DNA from: GCA-2720975 sp964467985
GTDB taxonomy: Bacteria > Planctomycetota > UBA1135 > GCA-002686595
DNA length: 64,000 nucleotides
Direction of reading: 5' to 3'
NCBI GenBank assembly: GCA_964467985.1
Contig: CAYXTP010000009.1
Coordinates: 62,001 to 126,000, forward strand
The notes beneath the pieces are model-generated. The model had not been told where the DNA came from. It did no database searches and saw nothing but the letters and a program-made list of their open reading frames with translations. Shown one piece after another: positions 8,725-18,344 of this stretch (position 1 is its first letter; every line of letters starts with the position of its first letter). A program made the translations under genes and the position numbers.

Positions 8725-10593
8725 ATGGGTTACATCGAACTCGACGTCCTCGACAGCGCGCCCCGGCGCATCGTGATCGGTATCGACCTGGGAACAACCA
8801 ACTCCCTGGCCGCCCTCTGGAGCGACGACCGGCCCACGATCCTGCGGCCGGAGGGTGAGACCGGAATGTTGCCCTCGGTCATTCACATTCCAAGCGAAGG
8901 CGCCCCCATCGTTGGCAAGCGAGCCCGTGCCCAGGCCGTTGTCGATCCGCAGCACACGATTTTCAGCATCAAACGCCTGTTGGGCCGCGGCCTCGCAGAC
9001 TTGAAAGACGAACTGAAGGACCTGCCTTACGCCGTGACGGAGAACGACAAGGGCATGCTCGAAATCGAGGTGCGCGGGCAGACCTACACGCCTCCCGAGT
9101 TAAGCGCCCTCATCTTGCGCGCGACGTGCGACCAAGCCTGCGAGGCCTTTGGTAACGCCGAGGTTGCAAGCGCCGTCATCACGGTTCCCGCCTACTTCGA
9201 CGACGCGCAACGACAAGCCACGCGGGATGCTGCCCGTCTGGCGGGCATTGAAGTGCTGCGCATCGTCAACGAACCCACGGCCGCCAGCTTGGCCTATGGA
9301 CTCGACCAAAAGGGGACGGGCACGGTCGCCATCTACGACTTGGGTGGTGGCACTTTCGACGTGTCGATCCTCTCCATCGAAGGCGGAATCTTCCGTGTAC
9401 TCGCGACGAATGGCGACACCCAGTTGGGTGGCGACGATTTTGACCGCGAAATCGTGGAATTCATCCGCGAACAACTGGCCGAGCAGGTCAGTGCCGAAGA
9501 CCTGGCCGACCCGGCATTCTTGCAAGCTGCGCGCCTGGCGGCCGAGAAGTGCAAAATCGCGCTCTCTTCGGATCCGCGGCATGAAATCCACCTGACCCTA
9601 CCGGACCTGGGCCTGAACTGGCGCCGCCGTGTCACGCGCGAGGACTTCGAACGACGCATCGCGCCCCTGGTCGAGCGCACGCTCGATTGTTGTCGACGTG
9701 CGCTCAGCGACGCCAATCTCCAACCACACGACCTGGACGAAGTGGTCCTTGTGGGCGGCTCCACGCGGGTGCCGCTCGTGCGCACACGCACCGAGGAGTT
9801 CTTCGGCCGTGTCCCGCACACTGAACTCAACCCCGATGAGGTCGTGGCCCTGGGAGCCGCGGCGCAGGCCCAGGTCCTGATGGGCGGCACGCGCGATATT
9901 CTCTTGATGGACGTCACGCCCCTATCCCTGGGCCTGGAAACCGTGGGCGGGGCGGTGTCGAAGTTGATCGAGCGCAACTCCACCGTGCCCTGCAGCGTGA
10001 CGTCGGGTTTCACAACCTACGTGGATGGCCAGACCGGAATCGATTTCAACATCGTTCAGGGTGAGCGGGAGATGGCCGTGGACTGTCGATCATTGGGTCA
10101 GTTCAAGTTGACCGGTCTGCCCCCAATGCCGGCGGGTATGCCCAAGGTGGCTGTCCGTTTTCACATTGATGCCAACGGGCTGTTGACGGTGACGGCGCGA
10201 GAAGAGAACTCGGGCGTCAACGCAGAGATCGAAATTCGCCCCACGCATGGGCTCAGCGAAGAAGACATGCAAGCCATGCTGCAGGCGGGCTTCGACAATG
10301 CTCAGGAAGACTTTGATCTGCGCCGAGCAGCCGATCTGAAAGCCGAAATCGGAACCATGTTGCTGGCCGTGAGCAAGAACCAGGCGGCCGCCGACGAGTT
10401 CCTCGATCCCGAGAGCCGCAACGACCTTGCGCAGGCTGCCGCACGCGCCACCCTGGCCAGTGAGGGGAACGACCTAGACGAGATCCGCGCAGCCCGGGAC
10501 CAATTCGAGCAGGCCTCCCTACCCCTGGCCGCGGTGCTCATGGACCACGTGGTCAAGGATGCCGTCCAGGGCAAGACCCTGGGAGAAGTCTAG
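8725..10593 (+). CDS. hscA: Hsp70-type chaperone HscA
   Basis: Specialised Hsp70 that acts on cluster-loaded IscU. The nucleotide-binding domain shows GIDLGTTNSLAALW, the connect motif TVPAYFDDAQRQATRDAA, NEPTAASLAYG and the phosphate-2 loop YDLGGGTFDVSIL. The substrate domain includes the MDVTPLSLGLETVGG linker region. At 622 residues with a shorter lid than DnaK, and placed after hscB, it is HscA rather than DnaK. Its stop shares a CTAG with the convergent asd stop (10590-10593). No ferredoxin or iscX gene follows. Confidence 0.94.
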   Translation: MGYIELDVLDSAPRRIVIGIDLGTTNSLAALWSDDRPTILRPEGETGMLPSVIHIPSEGAPIVGKRARAQAVVDPQHTIFSIKRLLGRGLADLKDELKDLPYAVTENDKGMLEIEVRGQTYTPPELSALILRATCDQACEAFGNAEVASAVITVPAYFDDAQRQATRDAARLAGIEVLRIVNEPTAASLAYGLDQKGTGTVAIYDLGGGTFDVSILSIEGGIFRVLATNGDTQLGGDDFDREIVEFIREQLAEQVSAEDLADPAFLQAARLAAEKCKIALSSDPRHEIHLTLPDLGLNWRRRVTREDFERRIAPLVERTLDCCRRALSDANLQPHDLDEVVLVGGSTRVPLVRTRTEEFFGRVPHTELNPDEVVALGAAAQAQVLMGGTRDILLMDVTPLSLGLETVGGAVSKLIERNSTVPCSVTSGFTTYVDGQTGIDFNIVQGEREMAVDCRSLGQFKLTGLPPMPAGMPKVAVRFHIDANGLLTVTAREENSGVNAEIEIRPTHGLSEEDMQAMLQAGFDNAQEDFDLRRAADLKAEIGTMLLAVSKNQAAADEFLDPESRNDLAQAAARATLASEGNDLDEIRAARDQFEQASLPLAAVLMDHVVKDAVQGKTLGEV

Positions 10594-11636
10594 GACAGGT
10601 AGCCCTGGGCGCAGGCCAACTCGGCTGCCAACAGCGCACCGCCCGCTGCCCCGCGCAGGGTGTTATGGCTGAGGCACACGAACTTCCAGCCGAGCACGGG
10701 ACACTCCTGTAGCCGGCCGACAGAGCAAGCCATGCCCTTGTCCAGGTCCCGGTGCAGCAAGGGTTGAGGAGCTGTTTCTTCGGTCAGGTAGTGCACCGGT
10801 CGCTCGGGCGCACTCCACAGGTCCAGTTCCTGCGGTTCGGCACGAAATCCCGCCCAGGCAGCCAGGATCTCCTCACGCGTTGCGGGCTGCTCCAGTTCCA
10901 GGGACACACACTCGGTGTGACCGTCCTGAACATAGACGCGGTTGCACTGTGCGCTGAGTGCAAGGTCGGCATGTTGAATGCCATCGCTTTCGAGGGTTCC
11001 CAATATCTTGGCCGTCTCACGGGCCATCTTTTGTTCTTCACCACCGATGTGCGGCAGCAGGTTGCCGGGTTCTTCCATCCCCGCTACGGGGCCCATGCCG
11101 GCACCCGAGAGGGCCTGCAAGGTAACCACGTGCAAACGCTTGATCCCAAAGGCGCGCTGCAGAGGAGCGAGCGCCAGGACCAGACCGACCGTGGAACAGT
11201 TGGGACCCGTGATGATGCCCCCCCTCCAGGGCTGACTTTTGAGCAATGCCAGGTGCCCGGCATTGACCTCGGGCACGAGCAGAGGCACGACCGGATCCAT
11301 GCGGTGGCAAGCCGTGTTGGAGACCACGAGGGCGCCGGCCTCAGCCCAGGCTCGTTCGACCTCTTCAGCCACGGCTGCGTCAAGGGCGGAGAAAACGACC
11401 GGAATGCCTGACCGGGGTTGGATGTCCCCCACCATGACCTGGGCGATCTCGGGATCGAGCGGCGCGTCGAGGCCCCAGGAAACGGCATCGCCATACGGTT
11501 TGCCTGCGCTGCGTTCGGAGGCTCCCAGGGCCGCAATCCGGAATCGCGGATGGTCCTGGAGCAGGGAAACGAAGCGTTGACCAACACTACCGGTGGCACC
11601 GAGTACGGCAACGGAGATGGAATCGGGGGACGACAT
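10590..11636 (-). CDS. asd: Aspartate-semialdehyde dehydrogenase
   Basis: NADP-dependent enzyme converting aspartyl-4-phosphate to aspartate semialdehyde, the branch point to lysine/diaminopimelate, threonine and methionine. The Rossmann motif VAVLGATGSVGQRF is at residues 9-22 and the catalytic cysteine is C147 in TGPNCSTVGL. The active-site segment LSGAGMGPVAGMEEPGNLLP and a 348-residue length resemble the archaeal/fungal-type branch more than the E. coli type. The stop overlaps the hscA stop by 4 bp. Confidence 0.92.
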   Translation of the reverse strand: MSSPDSISVAVLGATGSVGQRFVSLLQDHPRFRIAALGASERSAGKPYGDAVSWGLDAPLDPEIAQVMVGDIQPRSGIPVVFSALDAAVAEEVERAWAEAGALVVSNTACHRMDPVVPLLVPEVNAGHLALLKSQPWRGGIITGPNCSTVGLVLALAPLQRAFGIKRLHVVTLQALSGAGMGPVAGMEEPGNLLPHIGGEEQKMARETAKILGTLESDGIQHADLALSAQCNRVYVQDGHTECVSLELEQPATREEILAAWAGFRAEPQELDLWSAPERPVHYLTEETAPQPLLHRDLDKGMACSVGRLQECPVLGWKFVCLSHNTLRGAAGGALLAAELACAQGYLS

Positions 11637-11675
11637 GGATCGATGGCGGCGAGCAGCCTCCCGCCTGCCGGCATT

Positions 11676-13205
11676 TCAACTCAGGAGGGACTTGCCGTCC
11701 ATACCAGATGAGAGGTCCAAGCCCATAAGCTGCAGCATGCTCGGTGCCACGTCGGCCAAGACCCCGCGCTCGCGAGTCGCAGCACCGACCAATCCTTCAT
11801 TGCAGAAAACGACCGGCACGGGATTCAGGGTGTGCGCCGTGTGGGGTTGGTTGATGGCGGGGTCCCACAGTTGCTCGGAGTTGCCATGATCGGCTGTGAT
11901 CACAGTCGTGCCGCCGTGTCGGTTGACCGCCTCCACGATGGTCTTCAGGCAAGCGTCCACCTTGCGCACGGCGGCGGATGCGGCCTCATAGTCACCGGTA
12001 TGCCCCACCATGTCGGCGTTGGCGAAGTTGATGATGTAGACGTCGGTCTCATCCTCGGCCAGTGACTTGCAGATGGCATCCGTCACACCCTGAGCACTCA
12101 TCTCGGGCTGCAGGTCGTAGGTCGCCACCTTGGGGCTGGGGATGAGAATGCGATCCTCGCCGGGATAGGGCGCCTCCTCTCCACCGGAGAAGAAGAAGGT
12201 CACGTGGGCGTACTTCTCCGTTTCAGCGATACGCTTTTGACGCAGGCCAGCCTGGCTGACGAGCTCCGGAAAGAGCCCTTGGAGAGACACGGGAGGGAAG
12301 GCCACGGCAAAAGCAAAGTCCTCGCGGTAGCGGGTCATGGTCACGATCTCCGGATGCACCCGGGAGTTGCGCTCAAAACCGTCAAAGTCCTCGGCAGACA
12401 AGGCGTCACAGATCTCGCGCACACGGTCGGAGCGGTAGTTGAAGACGATCAAGCCGTCCCCGTTGGCAATGCGACCCTTGTCGGCTGCGCCAATGACCAC
12501 CGGCTCGACGAATTCATCGCCGATATCCGCGGCGTGCGAGGCCGCGATGGCTTCGGCGGAACTAGCAACGCAGGCTCCTGTTCCTGACACGAGTAGGTCG
12601 TAGGAACGCTGCACGCGATCCCAGCGCTTGTCCCGATCCATGCACCAATAGCGGCCCACGACTGAGGCGATACGGCCCACTCCCGCGGCCGCCAAGTCGT
12701 CTTCCAGACGCGCCAGGTGTTCGGGCCCCGAGCGCGGCGGGGTGTCACGCCCGTCGGTAATGGCATGTACGAAGACCTGATCCCGCGGCATGCCCCTCGC
12801 GGCGGCGAGTCGCAGCAAGTGGCGCAGGTGGAGATCGCTGGCGTGGACTCCCGCGTCTGACACCAGTCCCAACAGGTGCAGCGGCTTGCCCTGCTTCACC
12901 AAGCGGTCGATCAGTTGCACGAAGGCACCGCATCGCCTGAAAGAACCGTCCGCAATCGCAGCGTTGATGCGGGTGATATCTTGGTTCACAACGCGACCGG
13001 CACCCATGTTGAGGTGCCCCACTTCGCTATTGCCCATCACGCCCGCCGGAAGACCCACTTCTCGTCCACAAGTGGAGAGGAGCGAGTGGGGATAGCGCCC
13101 CAGCAAGTCGTGAAAATAGGGCGAGTTGGCCGCGATGGCGTTGAACTCGGTTTCTTTTCGGTGCCCCCAGCCGTCGAGGATCACCAGCAATAGGGGCTGG
13201 GTCAT
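11676..13205 (-). CDS. gpmI: 2,3-bisphosphoglycerate-independent phosphoglycerate mutase
   Basis: Mn-dependent glycolytic/gluconeogenic enzyme interconverting 3- and 2-phosphoglycerate. Alkaline-phosphatase-superfamily core: LLLVILDGWG with the first metal aspartate (D11), then the phospho-acceptor S60 in GVMGNSEVGHLNMGAGR. The inserted phosphotransferase domain (VHAITDGRDTPP, GRYWCMDRDKRWDR) and the C-terminal metal motifs (NFANADMVGHTGD, TADHGNSEQ) are intact. 509 residues, standard length. It lies 39 bp downstream of asd, both on the minus strand, and diverges from the M48 gene. Confidence 0.96.
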   Translation of the reverse strand: MTQPLLLVILDGWGHRKETEFNAIAANSPYFHDLLGRYPHSLLSTCGREVGLPAGVMGNSEVGHLNMGAGRVVNQDITRINAAIADGSFRRCGAFVQLIDRLVKQGKPLHLLGLVSDAGVHASDLHLRHLLRLAAARGMPRDQVFVHAITDGRDTPPRSGPEHLARLEDDLAAAGVGRIASVVGRYWCMDRDKRWDRVQRSYDLLVSGTGACVASSAEAIAASHAADIGDEFVEPVVIGAADKGRIANGDGLIVFNYRSDRVREICDALSAEDFDGFERNSRVHPEIVTMTRYREDFAFAVAFPPVSLQGLFPELVSQAGLRQKRIAETEKYAHVTFFFSGGEEAPYPGEDRILIPSPKVATYDLQPEMSAQGVTDAICKSLAEDETDVYIINFANADMVGHTGDYEAASAAVRKVDACLKTIVEAVNRHGGTTVITADHGNSEQLWDPAINQPHTAHTLNPVPVVFCNEGLVGAATRERGVLADVAPSMLQLMGLDLSSGMDGKSLLS

Positions 13206-13330
13206 GGGCTCTCTCTGCTCAAGCTAGTCTCGCGTGTGCCGGCTTCATGGGCCATACTGCTGGGGTCGATCCTCCCCTGAACAGATTGGCTCGCGAGAGG
13301 GGATGAGTCCCAACAATGAAGGTGAACCAC

Positions 13331-14170
13331 ATGGAATGCAAGTTGCGCCCCCGCTCATGCACACGGGGCATGCAAGTCTACCCTCAGCCCGCCGGATCGA
13401 TCGAGCCCACTCGGACGCGCCTACCTGCGGGTCGGAGACTCGCCCGAACTGGACTGCTCGCCCTAGTGCTGGTCTCGACCGCTTGCCAGAACCTGTTCAC
13501 CCTAGAGGACGACAAGCGCTTGGGCGCCCAGGCCTACACCCAGTTGATGGAACAGGAAACCCTGGCCGGACCCGGGCCAACAACGACGATGGTCCAGGGG
13601 GTCACGAACCGGCTTGTCGCCGCCGCTCGCCTGGAGGACCCAACGATCGCCAACGCCTTTGAGTGGGAAGTGAAGGTCATCAGGAAAGACGGCACGGTCA
13701 ACGCGTTCTGCCTGCCGGGGGGCAAAATGGCGGTCTATACGGGCATCCTGCCTGTCGCTGTGGACGACACAGGGCTGGCCGTGGTGATGGGCCACGAGAT
13801 CGCCCACGCCATATTGCGGCACGGAACCCAGGCGATGACGCGGCAGTACGGTGCCGACTTGTTGATCCAAATCCTCTTCGAAGGGACCGAGCAGGAGTGG
13901 GCCGCCCTGGGCAACAATCTCCTGCAACTGAACTACGGCCGCGACGCTGAATTGGAGGCCGACCGCAAGGGCCTGCTCTACATGGCGCGAGCCGGATACG
14001 ACCCCCGGGCCGCCGTGGCCTTCTGGAGCCGCATGGCAGCGCGCAGTGGCGATTCTCCGCCAGAGTTCCTCTCGACTCACCCGTCCAACGAGAATCGGAT
14101 TCAGCAGATTCAGTCCCTGCTGCCCAGTGTTATCCCGATTTACGAGGCTAATCGGGCAAGGACGCCCTAG
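13331..14170 (+). CDS. Lipoprotein M48-family metalloprotease
   Basis: Zinc endopeptidase anchored to a membrane from the periplasmic side, of the BepA/LoiP/YcaL type thought to act in envelope quality control. The lipobox LVSTAC places the lipidated cysteine at residue 52, an unusually late position. The zinc motif HEIAH is at 155-159 with the third ligand in the ELEADRKGL segment, and the WSRM-to-STHPSNENR C-terminus is typical. The ATG at 13331 is preferred because AAGGTG stands 6 nt before it; an ATG at 13316 would add five residues. Confidence 0.9.
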   Translation: MECKLRPRSCTRGMQVYPQPAGSIEPTRTRLPAGRRLARTGLLALVLVSTACQNLFTLEDDKRLGAQAYTQLMEQETLAGPGPTTTMVQGVTNRLVAAARLEDPTIANAFEWEVKVIRKDGTVNAFCLPGGKMAVYTGILPVAVDDTGLAVVMGHEIAHAILRHGTQAMTRQYGADLLIQILFEGTEQEWAALGNNLLQLNYGRDAELEADRKGLLYMARAGYDPRAAVAFWSRMAARSGDSPPEFLSTHPSNENRIQQIQSLLPSVIPIYEANRARTP

Positions 14171-14431
14171 CGGCGACTTTGGTCGGTCAAGGCCGCAAGT
14201 GATGCTCTGAACAAGAGTTAGAGCCGTGGTGGTTCTTTCGCTGGGCATACTTTTCGGCGTTGGTGCTGGAATCGAGGCCATTCTGGCAGAGGATGGGCAC
14301 GCCCACGGAACTCGCTTCCGGGCCACCCCCAGGACAATCAGCCCTGCGCCAAGCTTCCAGCGCCCCCCCGCGCCCCTTCAGCCCCGCTCTCTAGCGTCCG
14401 CTCCCGGGTCGCCAGCCACTCCAGTCCCCCC

Positions 14432-15919
14432 TTGAAGGTCGCTTTTACAACACCCGAGCTTTTCTCCTTGGTCCGCAGGACCAACCTCGCGGAGATTTCC
14501 GAATTCCTACCGAAGACCCTGCACGCCATGGGGACGGATGTGCGCGTCTTCATGCCGCTGCACGGGGATCTCGCGGCCGAGAATATTCTCGACCTGACAT
14601 TCGCCGGGGACGTTGTGGTTACCGAAGGCAAGAGTGAGCTCACGCTCAAGGTCTACACGGCCACCCTGCGCGGCACGGAGCTGCCACTGGTTCTGTTCGA
14701 CCACGCAGAGTTGTTCCGCAATCGACACCCCTACGGTGACGACAACGGCCCCTACGCGGACAACTGGAGACGCTACGCCACTTTCGCACGAGGCGTGCTG
14801 GCCTCGTTCGAGTTGCTGAGGTTCTCGCCCAGTGTCATTCACTGCATGGACTGGACGTCGGGGTTGATTCCTCTGTTCCAGGAACTCGAGTACCGAGCAC
14901 TTGACCCCAAACACCCAGCCGCCAAGGCGGGCACCTTCTTCGCCCTGCACAACTTGGCCATGCAGGGCACGTTCGAGCGCGAAATCCTGCCCCATGTGGG
15001 AATCCCATTGGAATTCTTCCGGTCCGTGGAGGGCCTGGAACTCGGGGGCCGAGTGAACTTCCTCAAGGCCGGCATCGAGTTCGCCACGATCGTTGGCTCT
15101 CACTCCCCTACCCAGGCGCTGCGATTGCAGACCGAAGAACGAGGAGATGGTCTCGACGAGTCCTTCAAGCGACGCAAGAAGGAGCTCGTGGGCGTGCTAG
15201 CGGGTATCGACTATCGCGCCTGGGATCCAGGCAGCGATGTACTGCTGGCGCAGCAGTACTCCCCGAACGACGCGGACCCCCAGAAGGGCAAGCGCAAGTG
15301 CAAGGCCGCGTTGCAAGAAGGCCTGCGTCTGGCTATCGAGCCGCGCACCCCGATCGTCACCATCATCGGTCGCTTCGACTCAGACAGCGGCTTCACTCTC
15401 CTAGCTGAGTCCATCACGCCCATCCTCGAGCGCGGCGCCCAGCTGATCATGATGGGGCCGGGTCAACCCGAGGTGCTCGAGCGCTTGCGCACGGTGGAGC
15501 AGACCTTCTCGAGCAGCTGTCGGGTCCTCGAGGGCTACAACATCAACACCGCCCACACACTCATGGGCGGCTCCGACATCCTTCTGCTGCCGGGCCACTT
15601 CCACCCCTCTAACTCCCTGTGCGCTATCGCCATGCGCTACGGCACTGTACCGATCGCCTACGGGAATAGCGGTCTGCAGGACACGATCACCGATATCCGC
15701 CAAGATGCCAAGCGGGGCACGGGCGTGTTCTTCGAGAACTACGGCATGTTGAGCCTGCTCGAGGCCCTGGATGCGGCCCGTGCGATCTTCAAGAAAGCCA
15801 AGGACTGGAAAGCCTTCGTGCAACGCTGCATGGAACAGGACTTCTCCTGGAGAGAGAGCGCGCGCAACCACTTGCTCGCCTACCGCCGCGTCACGCGCAG
15901 GGCTCGGCCGAAGAAGTGA
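14432..15919 (+). CDS. Glycogen synthase-like GT5 glycosyltransferase with altered active-site motifs
   Basis: GT-B fold protein of 495 residues, collinear with bacterial GlgA. It aligns without gaps to the E. coli N-terminus through MKVAFTTPELFSL, but the ADP-glucose-binding KTGGLAD (K15-D21) reads RRTNLAE here. In the C-terminal domain the conserved FEPCGL reads FHPSNSL, replacing the glutamate, and RTGGLADT becomes GNSGLQDT. Substrate pockets such as HNLAMQGTF and LAGIDYRAWDP persist. It may be a GT5 enzyme with a new donor or an inactive regulator. The start is TTG at 14432. It overlaps the ROK kinase by four bases. Confidence 0.85.
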   Translation: MKVAFTTPELFSLVRRTNLAEISEFLPKTLHAMGTDVRVFMPLHGDLAAENILDLTFAGDVVVTEGKSELTLKVYTATLRGTELPLVLFDHAELFRNRHPYGDDNGPYADNWRRYATFARGVLASFELLRFSPSVIHCMDWTSGLIPLFQELEYRALDPKHPAAKAGTFFALHNLAMQGTFEREILPHVGIPLEFFRSVEGLELGGRVNFLKAGIEFATIVGSHSPTQALRLQTEERGDGLDESFKRRKKELVGVLAGIDYRAWDPGSDVLLAQQYSPNDADPQKGKRKCKAALQEGLRLAIEPRTPIVTIIGRFDSDSGFTLLAESITPILERGAQLIMMGPGQPEVLERLRTVEQTFSSSCRVLEGYNINTAHTLMGGSDILLLPGHFHPSNSLCAIAMRYGTVPIAYGNSGLQDTITDIRQDAKRGTGVFFENYGMLSLLEALDAARAIFKKAKDWKAFVQRCMEQDFSWRESARNHLLAYRRVTRRARPKK

Positions 15920-16869
15920 GCAGCTCCCAAAGGGCCGTCGTCGGTCTTGACCTGGGCGGCACGCAGGTCAAAGGGGGCTTTGTTCGTGAAGGAGAGCACA
16001 ATCCATCAGACGTCGAGAACATCCTCGCCCGAGGGGCGACGATCGACACAGACCTTGAACGGGGCGCCCAGGACCTGCTCGATCGCCTGGCTGAATTCGC
16101 TCGGGAACTCCACCCTGAAGGACCCGTTGGTCTGGGAGTTCCGGGGGTGTTCGAGCAACCTGGCGGGCGACTGTTGCGGAGCGCCAACCTGAAGGCGCTT
16201 GAAGGGCTGGACCTGGGGGCCGAACTCGCTCGGCGCTTGGACCTGCCGCGCGCGATGGTCCATCTGGACAACGACGCCAACGCCGCCACCTACGGCGAAC
16301 AGTGGCTCGGCGCGGGCGCTGGCATTCAGGATCTGATCATGCTGACCCTGGGAACCGGCATCGGCAGCGGCCTGGTCATTGATGGTCAGCTGTACACGGG
16401 CCCGACGGGCAAGGCCGCCGAAGTCGGACACATGGTGGTGCGTAGTCGGCCAGCGGATGGCCCCGAAGATCCCGACCTACGTTGCGGATGTGGAGCCTAC
16501 GGTTGCCTGGAGCGATTGGCCTCCGCCTCCGCTGCCATCCGCCGCGCCAAAGCAGCAGGCCTGGACAGCGACCTGCGGGGCCTATGCGAAAGAGCCCGCA
16601 GCGCACCGGGTCCCGAACGGGATTGTCTGTTTGAAATCGGGTTCGACTTGGGCGCAGGCCTGCTGGCTACAACAGCGGTCCTGGATGTGACTTGCTACGT
16701 CATTGGCGGAGGCTTCGGACGCAGCCTGGACGTGCTGGAGCCGGGCGTCAGGGCGGCCCTGGACGAGCGCGACTACGGACATGCTCCCCCACGCCTGTTG
16801 CCCGCTAGCTTGGGATCCTCAGCGGGCTGGATCGGTGCGGCCCGCATGGCGCACGAAGGCTTGGACTGA
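15916..16869 (+). CDS. ROK-family sugar kinase (glucokinase-like)
   Basis: Probable glucokinase or related ATP-dependent sugar kinase. The phosphate-1 motif VVGLDLGGTQVKGG is at the N-terminus. LDNDANAATYGE supplies the catalytic aspartate, LTLGTGIGSGLV is the adenosine-binding loop, AEVGHM carries the zinc histidine and CGCGAYGCLE is the ROK cysteine-zinc motif. Length is 317 residues. The GTG start overlaps the stop of the GT5 gene (GTGA at 15916-15919), so the two are co-translated. A role in glucose or glucan metabolism alongside that protein is likely. Confidence 0.88.
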   Translation: MSSSQRAVVGLDLGGTQVKGGFVREGEHNPSDVENILARGATIDTDLERGAQDLLDRLAEFARELHPEGPVGLGVPGVFEQPGGRLLRSANLKALEGLDLGAELARRLDLPRAMVHLDNDANAATYGEQWLGAGAGIQDLIMLTLGTGIGSGLVIDGQLYTGPTGKAAEVGHMVVRSRPADGPEDPDLRCGCGAYGCLERLASASAAIRRAKAAGLDSDLRGLCERARSAPGPERDCLFEIGFDLGAGLLATTAVLDVTCYVIGGGFGRSLDVLEPGVRAALDERDYGHAPPRLLPASLGSSAGWIGAARMAHEGLD

Positions 16870-16905
16870 ATCGAAGGGCCGCGTGGTTCCGACGTCCTAG
16901 CGGGA

Positions 16906-16911
16906 TAGAAT
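16906..16911 (+). promoter_or_regulatory. Putative -10 box of the glcDEF operon
   Basis: TAGAAT ends 8 nt before the glcD ATG at 16920, giving a leader of zero to two bases if used. No Shine-Dalgarno is present. Confidence 0.5.
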
Positions 16912-16919
16912 CGAGCTTC

Positions 16920-18344
16920 ATGCAAGCGCGGGTAGTCTCACAACTGCGAGCCATCGTGGGTTCGGCGGGAATCGTCGGCGACCCCGCGGCGCTCCTGGCT
17001 TACGAATCCGACGGCCTGACGCTCAAGCGCCAGCGTCCCGAGTTGGTCCTGCTGCCCAAGAACACCGATGAGACCGCGCGCTGCATGGCCCTGCTCCATG
17101 AGCACGGAATCCCCCTGGTGCCTCGGGGCGCGGGCACAGGCTTGTCCGGAGGGGCAACACCTGTACCCCATGGTGTGCTGGTGGGCACGGCGCGTATGCG
17201 AGACGTACTCGAGCTGAACGTGGAAGACCGCTTCGCGCGCGTGCAAGCGGGAGTGGTCAATGTAGACCTCACGCGCTGCTGCGACGGGGAAGGGCTGTTC
17301 TACGCACCCGATCCTTCGAGCCAGATGGCCTGCACGATTGGCGGTAATGTCGCCGAGAATTCGGGTGGTCCGCACTGCTTTAAGTACGGCAGCACCACCC
17401 GTCACATCCTGGGTCTGGTGATCGTGACAGCGACGGGCCAGGTTCTGCACTTGGATGAACCCGAGGTCGATCCGCTCGGCTTCGACCTAGTGGGTCTCTT
17501 TGTGGGCTGTGAGGGGATGTTTGGAGTCGCCACCGAAATTACGGTGCAACTCACACCTTCCCCGCCGGTAACCGAGACTCTGCTCGCCATCTTCAAGGCT
17601 CTCGATCCTTGTTGTGATGCCGTTACGGATCTAATCGCCGCCCGGCTGGAACCCTCGGCGATCGAAATCCTCGACAAGCTAACGATTCAAGCCGTGGAGG
17701 CCAGTGTGTTTGCCGCCGGCTACCCGCAGGAGGCGGAAGCCGTCTTGCTGCTGGAGATCGAAGGTCGAGAAGCCGCTGTGGAGGACACGGTCGAGCGCAT
17801 CCTACCGATCCTAAAGGCACATGGGTTGATCGAAGTGCGCCGTGCCCGAGATGCGAGCGAGCGGCGACAACTGTGGGCCGGTCGCAAGGGGGCCTTCGGT
17901 GCCATGGGACGCATCGCCCCCGACCTCTATGTGGCGGATGTGGTCGTACCGCGCACACGTCTGCGTGAGATCGTGCGCTACGCCACGGACGTCTGCACCG
18001 AACGCGAGCTGAAAATCTCGAATGTGTTCCATGCGGGTGACGGCAACCTGCACCCAAACATCTCCTACGACCGACGCGACGAAGAAGAAGTGCGACGCGT
18101 GCTCGAGGCCGGTGACTTGATCATGGAGGCCTGCTTGGAACACGGCGGCTCCCTATCGGGAGAACACGGCGTGGGCTTGGAGAAGCAGGCTATGATGGAT
18201 CGCCTGTTCACACCCGATGACCTGTCGGTCATGGCGCGCGTTCGCCACTGCCTCGATCCCGACGAGCGTCTCAACCCCGGCAAGATGATTCCGTTGCGAG
18301 CCTGCCTGGAAGTGCGGCCTGCGGGAAGCAGGAGTTCTGGCTGA
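16920..18344 (+). CDS. glcD: Glycolate oxidase FAD subunit GlcD
   Basis: FAD-linked subunit oxidising glycolate (or D-lactate) to the 2-oxoacid. The PCMH-type FAD domain shows VPRGAGTGLSGGATP, NVAENSGGPHCFKYG and a G-rich strand at GLFVGCEGMFGVATE. The C-terminal cap ends with the family signature HAGDGNLHPNISYD and SGEHGVGLEKQAMM. 474 residues. Its TGA overlaps the ATG of glcE by one base (TGATG). The complete D-E-F arrangement supports a three-subunit glycolate oxidase feeding electrons to quinone. Confidence 0.93.
   Translation: MQARVVSQLRAIVGSAGIVGDPAALLAYESDGLTLKRQRPELVLLPKNTDETARCMALLHEHGIPLVPRGAGTGLSGGATPVPHGVLVGTARMRDVLELNVEDRFARVQAGVVNVDLTRCCDGEGLFYAPDPSSQMACTIGGNVAENSGGPHCFKYGSTTRHILGLVIVTATGQVLHLDEPEVDPLGFDLVGLFVGCEGMFGVATEITVQLTPSPPVTETLLAIFKALDPCCDAVTDLIAARLEPSAIEILDKLTIQAVEASVFAAGYPQEAEAVLLLEIEGREAAVEDTVERILPILKAHGLIEVRRARDASERRQLWAGRKGAFGAMGRIAPDLYVADVVVPRTRLREIVRYATDVCTERELKISNVFHAGDGNLHPNISYDRRDEEEVRRVLEAGDLIMEACLEHGGSLSGEHGVGLEKQAMMDRLFTPDDLSVMARVRHCLDPDERLNPGKMIPLRACLEVRPAGSRSSG

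Noticed and set aside
14226..14435. Possible 69-codon gene with a hydrophobic N-terminus between the M48 and GT5 genes
   Set aside because: After the first 25 residues it is Pro/Ala/Ser low complexity, it has a GTG start without an RBS, and it runs into the GT5 start codon. I see nothing else convincing in this 261-bp gap.
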